Counted from the stretch's first letter, positions 7,490 to 16,993 are shown. The stretch is DNA of 64,000 bases from JAZBPO01 sp963691775 (GCA_963691775.1 OY829369.1:3844001-3908000), one strand, 5' to 3'. Program-made: numbers and translations. The notes: generated by a model not told the origin, from the sequence alone.

Positions 7490-9525
7490 TGCCTCCCCGC
7501 CTGCTGGTCGCACTGATCGCGACGCTTTCGATCCCCGCGCTCACCCATGCCGGACCAGAGCTCTTCGCGGCTCCGGCAGTCGAGTTCGTTCGGCTCGCGC
7601 CGGATGGAGAAACTCTGGCTCTGGTGGGCCGGGATGCCTCTGGTACCCAGCACGTGCGGGTGCACAGCATCGCGTCTGCGGAAGAACGCGTCGCCTACGA
7701 GATTGTGGGCACGGCCGAGATCCACGCTGCAGTTCTGGCGCTCGATTGGATCGATACGGATAGCCTGCTTCTGACGATTCGCGAGATCACGAACGGAATC
7801 GGGCGACTCGAAGACAGCCGCGCTCGACGGAAGATACTGGTCCTTGACGATGTTCTGCCCGGCGGGAATGGAGGCTTCGTGCGTACGCTTCGATCCGAAG
7901 GGGAGATCGTGGATCCGCTGTCCGCCGATCCGGATCACATCCTCTTTGGCGTCTCAGGCACGGTTTCCTACCTGTACCGGATCGACGTCACGCGGCTGCA
8001 TGAAGCGAACCGAAGATTGGGCAAGACCGATCAGATCGATGGCGGCGTAGTTTCCCGGAGCAGCCGGGTCGAGAAAGTCGATGCGTGGGTATTGCGCTGG
8101 ATTCCTGGAGCAGGGGGCGAGATATCCGCGGTCTTCGTGATGACCGAGGATGCGGAGTTGGAGCTCTGGCGTCGACGCGCCAATGAGTGGGAAACCGTAG
8201 AGTCCTGGCCGACGCGGCCGGAGAAATCGCGCCGTTCTCGCCGTTCTCGCGGCTCGGACAACCGTGAAGTGTTCTCGGCGTCCGAAGTGCCGGCACCTCA
8301 GTCGATGGCGGATGACGGTAGATTCTTCGCCGTGTCCGAGATCGATGGGCGAAGCGCTCTGGTGCTACACGACTACGAAACCGGGTCATCCGACATGCTG
8401 TTCCAGCATCCGACTGCGGAGCTGATCGACGTTCACATAAGTCCTGTCCGCGGTGAACCGATATCGGTGAGCTGGTTCGAGGATGGTGTGCTCCAACAGC
8501 ACTACTTCTCGGATCGGCATGAGGAGATCGCCTGGGCGATCCAGGCAGGCGGGATCGACGTATCTGTCGATCTGCTCGATCTCGACCAGACCGAGACCAC
8601 GGCCGTGGCGGCCGTCATGGCGCCGTCGATGCCTGGGCGAATCGTTCTGTACGACACCGACCGCGTCGAGAACAGGGCGGTCGCCGAGATGCTGCCTGGG
8701 GTGCCCGAGGGGGAGCTGAATGCCGTCGAGGTCGGTTCTGTGCGGAGCGGCGAACTCGATATCGAGTACTACCTTTTGCGGCCAGACCTTCCTGACCCTG
8801 TCCCTCTTGTCGTCTATCCCCACGGAGGTCCCTTCGGGGTACGCGACGTTCGCGTCTACGATCCGTTCGTCCAGTTCCTCGGACAGCAGGGCTTCGCTGT
8901 ACTTCAGGTGAACTTCCGCGGATCGACGGGCTTCGGCAAGGACTTCGCTGATGCCGGTTTTGGCGCCTTCGGTGCCGGGATGCTCTCCGATATCGAGGCG
9001 GCTGTCGGGGCGGTTCTCGAAGATCCGCTGATCGACGAGCGTCGAGTCTGTGCCGTTGGCGCGAGCTACGGCGGCTATGCGGCGCTGATGCTCGCCGCTC
9101 GGCCAGCCAGCGTCATCGACTGCGTTGCAAGTCATGCAGGCGTTACAGACCTCGGTCTGCTGTACGCGAGCTATGGTGAAGACGAACAGTCTTGGCTAGG
9201 CAAGTGGATCCTCACGCAAGACGAATTGCTGCTCGACCGAGAGCGCCGCTTCGAGCGCATGCGTGATCGATCGCCTGTGTATCTGACTGATCGAATCAAA
9301 GTCCCTGTACTCGTTACGCATGGGAGCGATGACGAGGTCGTACCGGTCGAGCACGGCTTCCGAATGCGCGCAGCCTTCGATGAAACTCAGCTCGAGTGGG
9401 TCCTTTACGACGGTGTGGGTCATGACTTCGACGATGGCGCTGCGGCGTACGAGCACGCAACGAGATGGGGGGAGTTCCTCGCGAAGCACCTCTCTGCACG
9501 GGGCGCCCCGCGTGAAGGTGGATAG
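7489..9525 (+). CDS. Prolyl oligopeptidase (S9) family serine peptidase
   Basis: 678 aa with a cleavable signal peptide (LLVALIATLSIPALTHA). The N-terminal half is an irregular beta-propeller; the C-terminal alpha/beta-hydrolase domain has the nucleophile in GASYGGY (Ser about 526), Asp about 615 in HGSDDEVV, and His about 645 in GVGHDF. The catalytic triad is complete. It is probably a periplasmic acylaminoacyl-, dipeptidyl- or oligopeptidase. ATG 7489 overlaps the previous stop by one base (TTGATG). It is last in the lipoprotein / Tat protein / peptidase operon. A short SRRSRRSR stretch near residue 245 comes from a 9-bp duplication. Confidence 0.9.
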   Translation: MPPRLLVALIATLSIPALTHAGPELFAAPAVEFVRLAPDGETLALVGRDASGTQHVRVHSIASAEERVAYEIVGTAEIHAAVLALDWIDTDSLLLTIREITNGIGRLEDSRARRKILVLDDVLPGGNGGFVRTLRSEGEIVDPLSADPDHILFGVSGTVSYLYRIDVTRLHEANRRLGKTDQIDGGVVSRSSRVEKVDAWVLRWIPGAGGEISAVFVMTEDAELELWRRRANEWETVESWPTRPEKSRRSRRSRGSDNREVFSASEVPAPQSMADDGRFFAVSEIDGRSALVLHDYETGSSDMLFQHPTAELIDVHISPVRGEPISVSWFEDGVLQQHYFSDRHEEIAWAIQAGGIDVSVDLLDLDQTETTAVAAVMAPSMPGRIVLYDTDRVENRAVAEMLPGVPEGELNAVEVGSVRSGELDIEYYLLRPDLPDPVPLVVYPHGGPFGVRDVRVYDPFVQFLGQQGFAVLQVNFRGSTGFGKDFADAGFGAFGAGMLSDIEAAVGAVLEDPLIDERRVCAVGASYGGYAALMLAARPASVIDCVASHAGVTDLGLLYASYGEDEQSWLGKWILTQDELLLDRERRFERMRDRSPVYLTDRIKVPVLVTHGSDDEVVPVEHGFRMRAAFDETQLEWVLYDGVGHDFDDGAAAYEHATRWGEFLAKHLSARGAPREGG

Positions 9526-9611
9526 GTTGCTTGAAGCAGCCTTCAGAGCCCGAGCCGACCGCAGCGCCGTTCGAGTCGGAGTATGGATCTGGTTGCGTTG
9601 AGGTGCTCGCG

Positions 9612-10252
9612 TCAGCGAATGAGCAGTACGCGCTCTTTGATTGGATAGCGCCACTCGACGCCGGGGGCCGTGACCATGGCGTCGTCTTCGAGCGGGATGC
9701 GTAGCTTCTTGCCGCCCCACTCCGGGATCGCCGGATCGTCGGTGGGCTGATTGAACTTCTCCATCGCGCTGAAGCCGGCTGCCTCGATCCGCTCGTTGAG
9801 CAAGTCGAAGGTCTCGCCGGGCGTGCGTCCGGCCTTGAGCTCGCTTTCAGGATGTCGCGCACGGCGCGGCCGTTGTCGAAGGCGCGCTGAATCCTCTCCG
9901 GAAGATGGGTCTCGCTTTCCTGCATCACATGGGCATGGCGCTTCATGTCCGTGAGCATGTTGAGGTATTCGAGGTCCTAATCGATCGCGAGGAAATCCCA
10001 GCTCTGGATAACGTGGTCGTTCGACAGCGCGACAAAGCCGTCCGGACCGGTGATGTACGCCGACGGCATTCCGAAGGACGTCCCCAGGGTGCATTCGAAC
10101 TGCTGCTCGCGCATCCAGCTGGCGACGTCCGCCAGGATGGTGACGCCTGGGGTGATGACCTCGTTCGAGAAGGCGCGCTCGGCCTCGCCTTCCGCGAGGG
10201 CGCCGGGAGGACAGAGTATCGGTGCGAGGATCAGGGCAAGACGTGTATGCAT
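9612..10252 (-). pseudogene. Decayed M24 metallopeptidase (Xaa-Pro aminopeptidase-like)
   Basis: Remnant of a creatinase/aminopeptidase (M24) gene. A signal peptide runs straight into EVITPGVTILADVASWM, a region that normally lies mid-protein, so the N-terminal half is deleted. The frame meets a TAG at 9977-9979 where the family has Trp (ID-stop-DLEYLNMLTDMKR, usual IDWG), consistent with TGG to TAG. It then shifts frame near 9845. After FNQPTDDP a central block carrying metal-site residues is missing, and the tail resumes as PEWGGKKLRIPLEDD..VEWRYPI. Several independent lesions argue against a simple sequencing error. The family call is from recall of its conserved segments. Confidence 0.75.
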
Positions 10253-10290
10253 CGGAAGGGCCGATTCTCTCGAATAGGCGCCCGGAGCCT

Positions 10291-10310
10291 AGCCGGTCGC
10301 GTGGCCGGCT
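10291..10310. promoter_or_regulatory. Inverted repeat upstream of the GNAT operon
   Basis: Dyad AGCCGG-N8-CCGGCT, 16 bp before the GNAT start and between the pseudogene remnant and the operon. It overlaps GAGCCTAGCCGGT (10285-10297), also found at 16439-16451 upstream of the molybdenum hydroxylase genes. It could be an operator or part of a 5' leader; no regulator is identified. Confidence 0.3.
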
Positions 10311-10326
10311 GCTCTATCATGCGTGC

Positions 10327-10845
10327 ATGACCGACTCTTCCCTGCAGATCCGGCGTGCTCTCAGCGCAGACGCCTCAGACATCCTCGCGCTCTATCGCCG
10401 CGTCGCGCGAGTGCCCGGTGGGCTCGCGCGTCTGGAGCACGAGATTGATGCGGCATATGTGAATGGCTTCATGGATCGTGCCCATGACGCCGGCATCGAA
10501 CTGCTAGCGATCGACGCCGAGCTCGGGCTGGTCGGTGAGATTCATGCTTCGCCGAGTCCTCTGCACGTCTTCTCGCACGTGCTAACGGATCTCACGATCG
10601 CCGTCGATCCGATGGCCCAGGGCCGCGGGGTTGGTCGCCGTCTTTTCGAAGCGCTGCTCGAGCAGGTGCGCACCGCCCATCCCGAGATTTTGCGCGTGGA
10701 GTTGATCGCGAGCGCATCGAACAGGCGGGCGATCTCGCTCTACACCTCGCTCGGGTTCGAGCAGGAGGGCGAGATGCGCGGGCGTATTCGTACCCCCGAG
10801 GGTGGTTTCGAGTCGGATATCCCCATGGCGTGGCACCGATCGTGA
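10327..10845 (+). CDS. GNAT-family N-acetyltransferase
   Basis: 172-aa acetyl-CoA-dependent acetyltransferase. The core motif A for CoA binding is visible in DLTIAVDPMAQGRGVGRRLFEALL (R/Q-x-x-G-x-G/A), followed by IELIA-type beta-5 and SNRRAISLYTSLGFEQEG, the typical motif B. ATG 10327 is used; the frame opens further upstream but without support. Its stop TGA lies inside the GTGA start of the next gene. The acceptor is unknown; linkage to an amine-oxidase-like flavoprotein suggests a small amine or amino acid. Confidence 0.88.
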   Translation: MTDSSLQIRRALSADASDILALYRRVARVPGGLARLEHEIDAAYVNGFMDRAHDAGIELLAIDAELGLVGEIHASPSPLHVFSHVLTDLTIAVDPMAQGRGVGRRLFEALLEQVRTAHPEILRVELIASASNRRAISLYTSLGFEQEGEMRGRIRTPEGGFESDIPMAWHRS

Positions 10846-12119
10846 AGACGCATCCCGAGCATGGACAGCCGTGCGGCTGGAACGCGCTCCTGCCGCCGCG
10901 CGCGCCGCTACCGGCGTTGAGGGGCGAAGCGCATGCGGACTTCGTGATCATAGGCGCGGGCTACACCGGCGTGTCGGCCGCGCGCGCCTGGGCGGAGCGG
11001 CGGCGTGACGACGTCGTCTATCTGCTCGATGCGAGTACGGTCGGCGAAGGGAGCCCGGGGCGGAACTCGGGCTTCCTGCTCGACATCGCGCTGGCCGACG
11101 ACGCCGATCCGGCCGCTACGGATCGCATGGCGCAGATGAATGCGCTCACGCGTGGCGCGGTCGCGCGCCTGCGTGCGCTCGTCGAGACCCATGGCATCGA
11201 TTGCCAGTTCGCCCCGCGAGGCACTTATCGCGCAGCGGCGACGGATCGTGGGCTTGCGGCCATCGCGGCCTACCGTTCGTTCCTCGAGGCCGCGAACCTG
11301 CCCTACGAGGCACTGGATCGCGACGCGCTTGAAGCGCGCCTTGGTACCGGTCACTACCGCGGTGGTCTCTATTCGCCTGACTGCCATCTCGCCCAGCCGG
11401 CCGCCCTGATCCGGGGGCTTGCAGATGCGCTGCCCGAGAACGTGTGGCTCTTCGAGCGCTCCCCCGTGCAAATGGTGGGGCGCGACGGCGAAAGCTGGCG
11501 CGTGCGCACCAATGCGGGCGTTGTACGCGCAAAGCACCTCCTCCTCGCGAACAACGCGTGGGCGGGCGGGCTCGGCGTCGGCGCCGATCGCCTGACGCCT
11601 GTCTTCACCTTTGCGGCGCTGACCGCGCCCCTGTCGCCCGACGTGTTCGGCTCGGATCCGGAGTGGGGACTTCTGCCTGCGGCCAGACTCGGCACGACAG
11701 TGCGGCGTACGCGGGACGACCGCTTGTTGCTGCGCACGGGCTACAGCTACCGGCGCGAGGCGCCGCGGGCGGACGTGGAAGCGCGGCTTCGCTCGAGCCT
11801 GACGCGGCGCTGGCCGGGGCTCGCCGACCTGCCGTTCGAGCAGTTCTGGGGCGGCTCCACCGGCGTGACCTTCGATGCGACGCCGGTGTTCGAGGTGCGC
11901 GAGGATGGATTGATGATTGCGGCCGGCTGCAACGGAGGCGGCGTCGTGAAGGGCACGCTTTTCGGCGAGCTCGCTGTCCAGCGAGCGCTCGGCGAGGACA
12001 CGCCGGACGTGTCGGCGCTGTTCGGCCATGCCCCCTGGGTTCCGCCGGACCCGATCCGCCGCATCGGCTTCTCCTTGCTCGTGCGCCACTGGGATCGCCA
12101 GGCGGGGGCGGAAGCATGA
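10842..12119 (+). CDS. FAD-dependent oxidoreductase, DAO family (amine/amino-acid oxidase type)
   Basis: About 425 aa. The dinucleotide-binding motif VIIGAGYTGVSAARAWAE lies near residue 34. The N-terminus (HGQPCGWNALLP) and RNSGFLLD resemble gamma-glutamylputrescine oxidase or sarcosine/glycine oxidase relatives. The C-terminal FWGGSTGVTFDATPVF and AAGCNGGGVVKGT complete the fold. GTG 10842 overlaps the GNAT stop by 4 bp; an alternative GTG is at 10830. Its stop overlaps the ATG of the antiporter gene (ATGA). A cytoplasmic role oxidising an amine or amino acid, perhaps imported by or linked to the antiporter, is inferred. Confidence 0.87.
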   Translation: MKTHPEHGQPCGWNALLPPRAPLPALRGEAHADFVIIGAGYTGVSAARAWAERRRDDVVYLLDASTVGEGSPGRNSGFLLDIALADDADPAATDRMAQMNALTRGAVARLRALVETHGIDCQFAPRGTYRAAATDRGLAAIAAYRSFLEAANLPYEALDRDALEARLGTGHYRGGLYSPDCHLAQPAALIRGLADALPENVWLFERSPVQMVGRDGESWRVRTNAGVVRAKHLLLANNAWAGGLGVGADRLTPVFTFAALTAPLSPDVFGSDPEWGLLPAARLGTTVRRTRDDRLLLRTGYSYRREAPRADVEARLRSSLTRRWPGLADLPFEQFWGGSTGVTFDATPVFEVREDGLMIAAGCNGGGVVKGTLFGELAVQRALGEDTPDVSALFGHAPWVPPDPIRRIGFSLLVRHWDRQAGAEA

Positions 12120-13525
12120 GTGCTGACGTTGCGCACTACGGACTGCTCTCGCTGTTGCCGGCGGCGATCGCGGTCGTCCTCGCCTTTGCCACGCGGAACA
12201 CCGTGTTTTCGCTGCTGGTGGCCTGCGCCGTCGGTGTCTTGGCGGCCGGTGAGGGGCCAAAGGGATTGCCGGATCTGCTGAAGCGGGCGCTCGGCAATGA
12301 GAGTTTCGCCTGGATCCTGCTGCTCGAACTCTTCATCGGCTGCGTGATCGCCTTTTTCCAGCGCACCGGCGCGATCGCGAATTTCACGCGCTTCATCGAG
12401 GCGCGGGCACTGAACCGGGCGAAGGTCCAACTGATTGCCTGGGGCATGGGCCTGTTCGTGTTCTTCTCCGACTACTTCAGCCCCCTGTTCGTGGGTGCGA
12501 CCCTGCGGGCGACTGCAGATCGATTCCGCATCTCGCGCGAGAAGCTCGCCTATATCGCTGATTCCACGTCGGCACCGGTGTCCGTGCTTGTCCCGATCAC
12601 GGGCTGGGCGGTTTTCATCGCGGGCTTGCTGATCGGTCTTGGCCCGATCGACGGGCCCGGCGCCGCGATGGGCGTGTTCGTCGCGAGCATTCCCTACAAC
12701 GTGTATGCCCTCGCGACCGTCGCGCTCGTGGCGTTGATCGCGTCCGGCCTCGTGCCGGACTTCGGGCCCATGCGCGAGGCAGAGCGCCGCGCGCAGGAAG
12801 AGGGCAAGGTGCTCGGTGACGACGCGGTCCCTCTGATGAGCGTCGAACTCACGGGCATCGAGCCGTACGCCTGCGTACGGACGCGTCTGTCGCTGAACTT
12901 CGTGCTGCCGGTGCTGGTGGTCATCGGCGTGGCGCTCGGCAGCTGGGTCACCGGCGGGTCTGCGCTGACGATGGAGGCGTTCCTCGCCGCGGCCGTGCTC
13001 TCCGGCATTGTCATGCGCATCCAGGGCGTGCCGCTCCGCGAGATCATGGACACGGCGAATTCGGGCATGAAGGGCGTGCTTCCGGCGATCGTGATCCTGT
13101 CGCTCGCCTATGCGCTCAATCAGCTTTCCAAGGATCTCGGCACGGCGCTGTTCATTCTCGAACAGACGGAAGACTGGTTGTCGCCTGCCCTGCTGCCCGC
13201 AATCGTGTTCCTCATTGCGGCGTTCATCGCCTTTTCCACGGGCACGAGCTGGGGAACCTTCGCGATCACCATGCCGATCGCCGCGCCGCTCGCATTTGCC
13301 TTCGGTGGCGATGCGGTCGGGCCACTCCTGTACGCCACCGTGGCAGCGGTGGCGGGTGGAGGCGTGTTCGGCGATCACTGCTCGCCGTTATCGGATACCT
13401 CGATCCTGGCGTCCACCGGGGCCGCTTCGGATCACATCGACCACATTCGTACCCAATTGCCCTACGCACTGCTCACCGGGTCGCTGGCCATCGCCGCGTA
13501 TCTGGTGATCGGCGCCCTGCTGTGA
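12116..13525 (+). CDS. NhaC-like Na+/H+ antiporter family protein
   Basis: 469-aa polytopic membrane protein with about 10-12 hydrophobic helices. The family motifs FSTGTSWGTFAI and FGDHCSPLSDTSILAS are present. ATG 12116 overlaps the upstream stop (ATGA), so it is coupled with the GNAT and oxidase genes. Members exchange Na+ for H+ or, in some branches, amino acids or organic anions; coupling to an amine oxidase makes a substrate transporter possible. The gene is followed by a GGTCCC hexamer array and then the convergent hydroxylase. Confidence 0.85.
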   Translation: MSADVAHYGLLSLLPAAIAVVLAFATRNTVFSLLVACAVGVLAAGEGPKGLPDLLKRALGNESFAWILLLELFIGCVIAFFQRTGAIANFTRFIEARALNRAKVQLIAWGMGLFVFFSDYFSPLFVGATLRATADRFRISREKLAYIADSTSAPVSVLVPITGWAVFIAGLLIGLGPIDGPGAAMGVFVASIPYNVYALATVALVALIASGLVPDFGPMREAERRAQEEGKVLGDDAVPLMSVELTGIEPYACVRTRLSLNFVLPVLVVIGVALGSWVTGGSALTMEAFLAAAVLSGIVMRIQGVPLREIMDTANSGMKGVLPAIVILSLAYALNQLSKDLGTALFILEQTEDWLSPALLPAIVFLIAAFIAFSTGTSWGTFAITMPIAAPLAFAFGGDAVGPLLYATVAAVAGGGVFGDHCSPLSDTSILASTGAASDHIDHIRTQLPYALLTGSLAIAAYLVIGALL

Positions 13526-13531
13526 GGATGC

Positions 13532-13573
13532 GGTCCCGGTCCCGGTCCCGGTCCCGATCCCGGTCCCGGCCCC
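13532..13573 (+). repeat. GGTCCC hexanucleotide array, intergenic
   Basis: Seven contiguous hexamers: four exact GGTCCC, then GATCCC, GGTCCC and GGCCCC. They fill most of the 61-bp gap between the convergent antiporter and molybdopterin-subunit genes. A 14-bp palindrome, CGGCCCCGGGGCCG, overlaps the end (13567-13580) and could act as a transcription stop. The same hexamer occurs in frame in tamB. Confidence 0.9.
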
Positions 13574-13586
13574 GGGGCCGATTCGA

Positions 13587-15905
13587 TCACGCCATGGCGT
13601 CTCGAATGGCGTCCGGGCGGATCGGCAGATGGCGCACGCGCGCCCCGGCCGCGGCGAAGATCGCGTTGCCGATGGCCGGTCCGACCACGGTCGTGGCCGG
13701 CTCGCCCATGCCTACGGGCATCTCCGTGCTCGCCACCAGTTCGATGTCGAGCTCCGGGACGTCGGCCATGCGCATGGGCGTGTAGGCGTTCAGGTTCAGT
13801 CCTGCAGCCTCGCCGTTCACGAACTCCGTGCCCTCGTGCAGTGCGAGGCTTGCTCCCCAGAGCGCGGCCCCCTCCGCCTGCGCGAGCGCGCCCTCTGGAT
13901 GAATGATCGTGCCGGCGTCGATGACGAGCGTGAGCTTCTCCAGGTTCACCGAGCCATCGGCCGTCACGTTTACCTGGGCCACGCAGGCAGACCAGGTGGG
14001 CATGGTCCTTTCCTGTCCGAAGGTGGTGGCGATGCCCATGCCTGTGCCGGCGGGGAGCGAGGTGCCCCATCCGGCACGTTCGGCGACGCGACGGAGTACG
14101 TTTGCCATGCGGTCGGCGCCCCCGGCCGCGTTCGGCGGTGCGCTGGCGTTGCGCCCTTCGGCCTTCAGATGCGAGAGGCGGAACTCGAGCGGATCCACGC
14201 CGAGGTCGTGGGCGACCTCGTCCATGAAGCTCTCCAGCGCCCAGTTGGTCCAGCCCGGCCCCACCGATCGCAGCCAGCCCGGACGGAATGTGCGATTGGC
14301 GAGATCATTCGAGACTGCGCGCACGCGATGCGGGCCGACCGAATACCAGTGGTCGGCCCCGGAAATCGAGAAGGGATCGAAGCGTACGCCATTGACGCCC
14401 TCCGGCATGAAGGCCGGCACCATGACTTGCGTCGGCCAGCCCGCGGCTGCGTGGTGCTCCATGGCCGTAACCGAGCCCTCGCTGTCCACGGCCATGCGCA
14501 GGCGCTGTACCGAGGGGGAGCGGACGCTGTCGAAACGACTGTCGTCCTCGCGGGTGAGCAGAAGTTTCACCGGCTTGCCGTGCGCCTTAGAGGCAAGCGC
14601 GGCGGGCACGGTGTAGTCGCCGTTCAATCGTCGACCGAAGCCGCCACCCAGCAGGTGCGAGCGCAGCACGATCTTCGCTTCGGGCACGCCGAGTGCCGTC
14701 GACAGGGTCGGCAGGATCAGCGACTGCCACTGATTGCCGGTCAGGATTTCCCACCGGCCATCGCGCTCGAAGGCGAGGGCGTTTACCGGTTCAAGCTGGA
14801 AATGCAGGGCCGTCGCCGTGGTGTATTCGGCTTCGACCACGCGGTCTGCTGCGGTGAAGGCCGCATCGACGCCGTCGTCGTCCCGAACCATCGAGCCGAT
14901 GGAGGCGTCGGCTATGAGCGCGCGCGCGTGGTCCTGGAGATCGGCCTCGGAAACCAGGCTTGTTTCCCCTGGGGTCCAGGTGACGTCGATCGCTTCACTC
15001 GCCTGCTTGGCGGCGTACCAGGAGTCTGCGAGCACCACGACCCAGCCGGGCACCGTGTCCGAAGGATCGTCGAGGACGACATGACCGATGTAGCCAGCGA
15101 TGCCTTGCGCTGCGCTGTCGTCGACGCCTTCAACAACCGAGCCGAGGCGCGTCGGCGGAAGCAACGGTCGCCCGTAGACCATGCCCTCGACTTCGGCGTC
15201 GATGCCGTAGCCCGGGACGCCGCGTGATTTGTCCGCAACGTCCAGCGCCAGTGCCGGTGTACCGATGAGACGGCGCGCTGCGGGCGGCTTGATCGGCAGC
15301 GCGTCCATCTCCTCGGTCGTGAACACGCGATCCACTTCGCCTGCGCTGACCAGTTCTGCATAGCTGACGCTCGCGTCGCCGGCGACAATCCGGCCGTTTT
15401 CTGCGCGTGCGTCACTCACCGAGACGCCGAGCCGCTTCGCTCCGGCCTCAACGAGGGCGATGCGCCCGGCGGCGCCGGCACGGGAGAGAAGCTCGAAGTT
15501 CTGCCAGACGGACCAGCTGCCCCCGGTCACCATGAGGCCCCACTTGGGGTCGCTGTCGACGTACTCGAGGCGAACGTCATCCCAGGCAACTTCGAGCTCT
15601 TCGGCAAGGATTCGCGCGAGAGCGGTGCCGACGTGCTGACCCATTTCCGCTTCCGTGATGCGTACGGTGACAATGCCGTCGGGGTCGATGGAGTAGTAGA
15701 GCGTCGGCTCCCAGGCACCGGCGACGATTGCCTCACCGGCCGCGGCCGGTGCTTCGGCCGCGTCGCTGCAGCCCGTGGCGAAGGCCATTACGAGCGTGGA
15801 GCCAAGGGAGCCAGCGAGGAAGCCACGGCGGCTCAAGGGTGTGGTGGTCGCGCCTACGATGGCGTCGGCGATGCCGCTGCGATCGAACTGGCTGAACTTA
15901 CGCAT
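13587..15905 (-). CDS. Molybdopterin-binding subunit, xanthine dehydrogenase family (isoquinoline 1-oxidoreductase IorB-like)
   Basis: 772-aa catalytic subunit of a two-subunit molybdenum hydroxylase. The N-terminus has a twin-arginine motif (SRRGFLAGS) ending in a lipobox-like ATGCS, implying periplasmic export. Cofactor motifs include [12 protein letters not shown], and the catalytic Glu of the family is in [17 protein letters not shown] near the C-terminus. Length and the lack of an FAD subunit match the isoquinoline / aldehyde oxidoreductase group, which passes electrons to a c-type cytochrome. It overlaps the 2Fe-2S subunit gene by 8 bp. Substrate unknown: an N-heterocycle or aldehyde. 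Confidence 0.9.
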   Translation of the reverse strand: MRKFSQFDRSGIADAIVGATTTPLSRRGFLAGSLGSTLVMAFATGCSDAAEAPAAAGEAIVAGAWEPTLYYSIDPDGIVTVRITEAEMGQHVGTALARILAEELEVAWDDVRLEYVDSDPKWGLMVTGGSWSVWQNFELLSRAGAAGRIALVEAGAKRLGVSVSDARAENGRIVAGDASVSYAELVSAGEVDRVFTTEEMDALPIKPPAARRLIGTPALALDVADKSRGVPGYGIDAEVEGMVYGRPLLPPTRLGSVVEGVDDSAAQGIAGYIGHVVLDDPSDTVPGWVVVLADSWYAAKQASEAIDVTWTPGETSLVSEADLQDHARALIADASIGSMVRDDDGVDAAFTAADRVVEAEYTTATALHFQLEPVNALAFERDGRWEILTGNQWQSLILPTLSTALGVPEAKIVLRSHLLGGGFGRRLNGDYTVPAALASKAHGKPVKLLLTREDDSRFDSVRSPSVQRLRMAVDSEGSVTAMEHHAAAGWPTQVMVPAFMPEGVNGVRFDPFSISGADHWYSVGPHRVRAVSNDLANRTFRPGWLRSVGPGWTNWALESFMDEVAHDLGVDPLEFRLSHLKAEGRNASAPPNAAGGADRMANVLRRVAERAGWGTSLPAGTGMGIATTFGQERTMPTWSACVAQVNVTADGSVNLEKLTLVIDAGTIIHPEGALAQAEGAALWGASLALHEGTEFVNGEAAGLNLNAYTPMRMADVPELDIELVASTEMPVGMGEPATTVVGPAIGNAIFAAAGARVRHLPIRPDAIRDAMA

Positions 15906-16386
15906 CGCTCGACCCTCCTGCCATGGCGTCGCTGGCGAGGTTCTCAGCCGCGAGATGAATCGCCGCGCGAATACGCGTGTAGGCCATGCAGCGGCACAGA
16001 TTGCCGTTCATGACTTCGTCGATGTCTGCGTCGGTCGGCTGGGGCCGATCGGCCAGAAGCGCGGCGGCCTGCATGATCTGCCCGGACTGACAGTACCCGC
16101 ACTGGGGCGCCTGGACTTCTATCCAGGCGGTCTGCAGCGGATGGTCCCCATCCTCCGACAGGCCTTCGATGGTGGTCACGGATCCGCCCTCAAGGGCGGA
16201 CAGCGGCAGTACGCAGGCGCGCGTGGCGATACCGTTCAGATGGACGGTGCAGGCACCGCACATGCCGATGCCGCAGCCGAAGCGCGTGCCCTTCATGTCC
16301 AGATGGTCGCGAAGTACCCAGAGCAGCGGTGTGTCGGGCGCCTGGTCGATCTCGACCGATTGTCCGTTGAGCGTGAAGCGTGTCAT
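15898..16386 (-). CDS. 2Fe-2S iron-sulfur subunit of molybdenum hydroxylase (IorA-like)
   Basis: 162-aa electron-transfer subunit. The plant-type ferredoxin cluster motif is [16 protein letters not shown], and the C-terminal second cluster has [10 protein letters not shown] and NLCRC. ATG 16386 is preceded by GGAGGAA; the longer frame is not needed. There is no export signal, as expected if it is carried out by the Tat signal of its partner. It is the first gene of the pair. A palindromic site lies 24-43 bp upstream of the start. Confidence 0.93.
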   Translation of the reverse strand: MTRFTLNGQSVEIDQAPDTPLLWVLRDHLDMKGTRFGCGIGMCGACTVHLNGIATRACVLPLSALEGGSVTTIEGLSEDGDHPLQTAWIEVQAPQCGYCQSGQIMQAAALLADRPQPTDADIDEVMNGNLCRCMAYTRIRAAIHLAAENLASDAMAGGSSDA

Positions 16387-16409
16387 GCGTGTTTCCTCCA
16401 GCGGTCCCC

Positions 16410-16429
16410 ATGCCGGCCGATACCGGCAT
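16410..16429. promoter_or_regulatory. Candidate operator upstream of the molybdenum hydroxylase genes
   Basis: Perfect dyad ATGCCGG-N6-CCGGCAT, centred about 33 bp before the 2Fe-2S subunit start in the divergent region shared with the MAPEG gene. Its size and symmetry fit a dimeric repressor or activator site. No regulator gene is adjacent. Confidence 0.4.
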
Positions 16430-16588
16430 CCGCACCACGAGCCTAGCCGGTTCCTGCGGCGCTGCCGATGGCCCGCTGAAGATGGGTGCGGGTCGCGAGG
16501 CGTTGATTCGTGTCGAGGGCTGTCAACGCATCCGCCTTCGGGGCACATTGAGCGCTGAAGCAACGTCCACCTACCGGGGAGCGCCCTC

Positions 16589-16993
16589 ATGGATTCGATC
16601 TCAATCAGCGCACTGACCATCACGCCGATCTATCTCGCCCTGCTTGGGCTCATGATGGTTCCCATCACGCTGCGCGTCGGCGGCTATCGGGTGAAGAACA
16701 ACGTCGACATCGGCGACGGCGGCGATGAGACGCTGATCCGCCTCATCCGCAGCCAGGCGAACTTCATCGAGACGGTACCGCTGGCGGCGATCCTCATCGT
16801 GGTCACCGAATTGATGGGCGCATCGGACGCCTGGCTCCATGGCCTCGGCGCGGCACTCTTCGGCGGGCGCGTGCTGCACTACCTGGGCTTGAGCGGCCTC
16901 GGGCCGTTCCTGTGTCGACCCATCGGCATGGTTGCGACGCTTGGCGTGTACCTGGTCGCTTCGGGCTGGATTCTCTACGCGGCGCTGGCCTGA
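16589..16993 (+). CDS. MAPEG family membrane protein
   Basis: 134 aa with four predicted transmembrane helices, the size and topology of MAPEG (membrane-associated eicosanoid/glutathione metabolism) proteins. The characteristic loop [19 protein letters not shown] follows helix 1. ATG 16589 has GGGGAG upstream. Bacterial MAPEGs are mostly uncharacterised; some show glutathione transferase activity. The gene converges on the PLP-enzyme gene. Confidence 0.87.
   Translation: MDSISISALTITPIYLALLGLMMVPITLRVGGYRVKNNVDIGDGGDETLIRLIRSQANFIETVPLAAILIVVTELMGASDAWLHGLGAALFGGRVLHYLGLSGLGPFLCRPIGMVATLGVYLVASGWILYAALA

Noticed and set aside
10908..12260. 450-residue minus-strand open frame
   Set aside because: Lies wholly opposite the DAO oxidase gene; Arg/Ala-rich with no motif.
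11747..13378. 543-residue minus-strand open frame
   Set aside because: Opposite the NhaC-like antiporter; charged, His/Arg-rich shadow sequence.
13532..13573. GGTCCC array as a CRISPR array
   Set aside because: The unit is only 6 bp with no spacers; it is a simple tandem repeat.
13629..15227. 532-residue plus-strand open frame
   Set aside because: Opposite the well-supported molybdopterin subunit; no recognisable domain.
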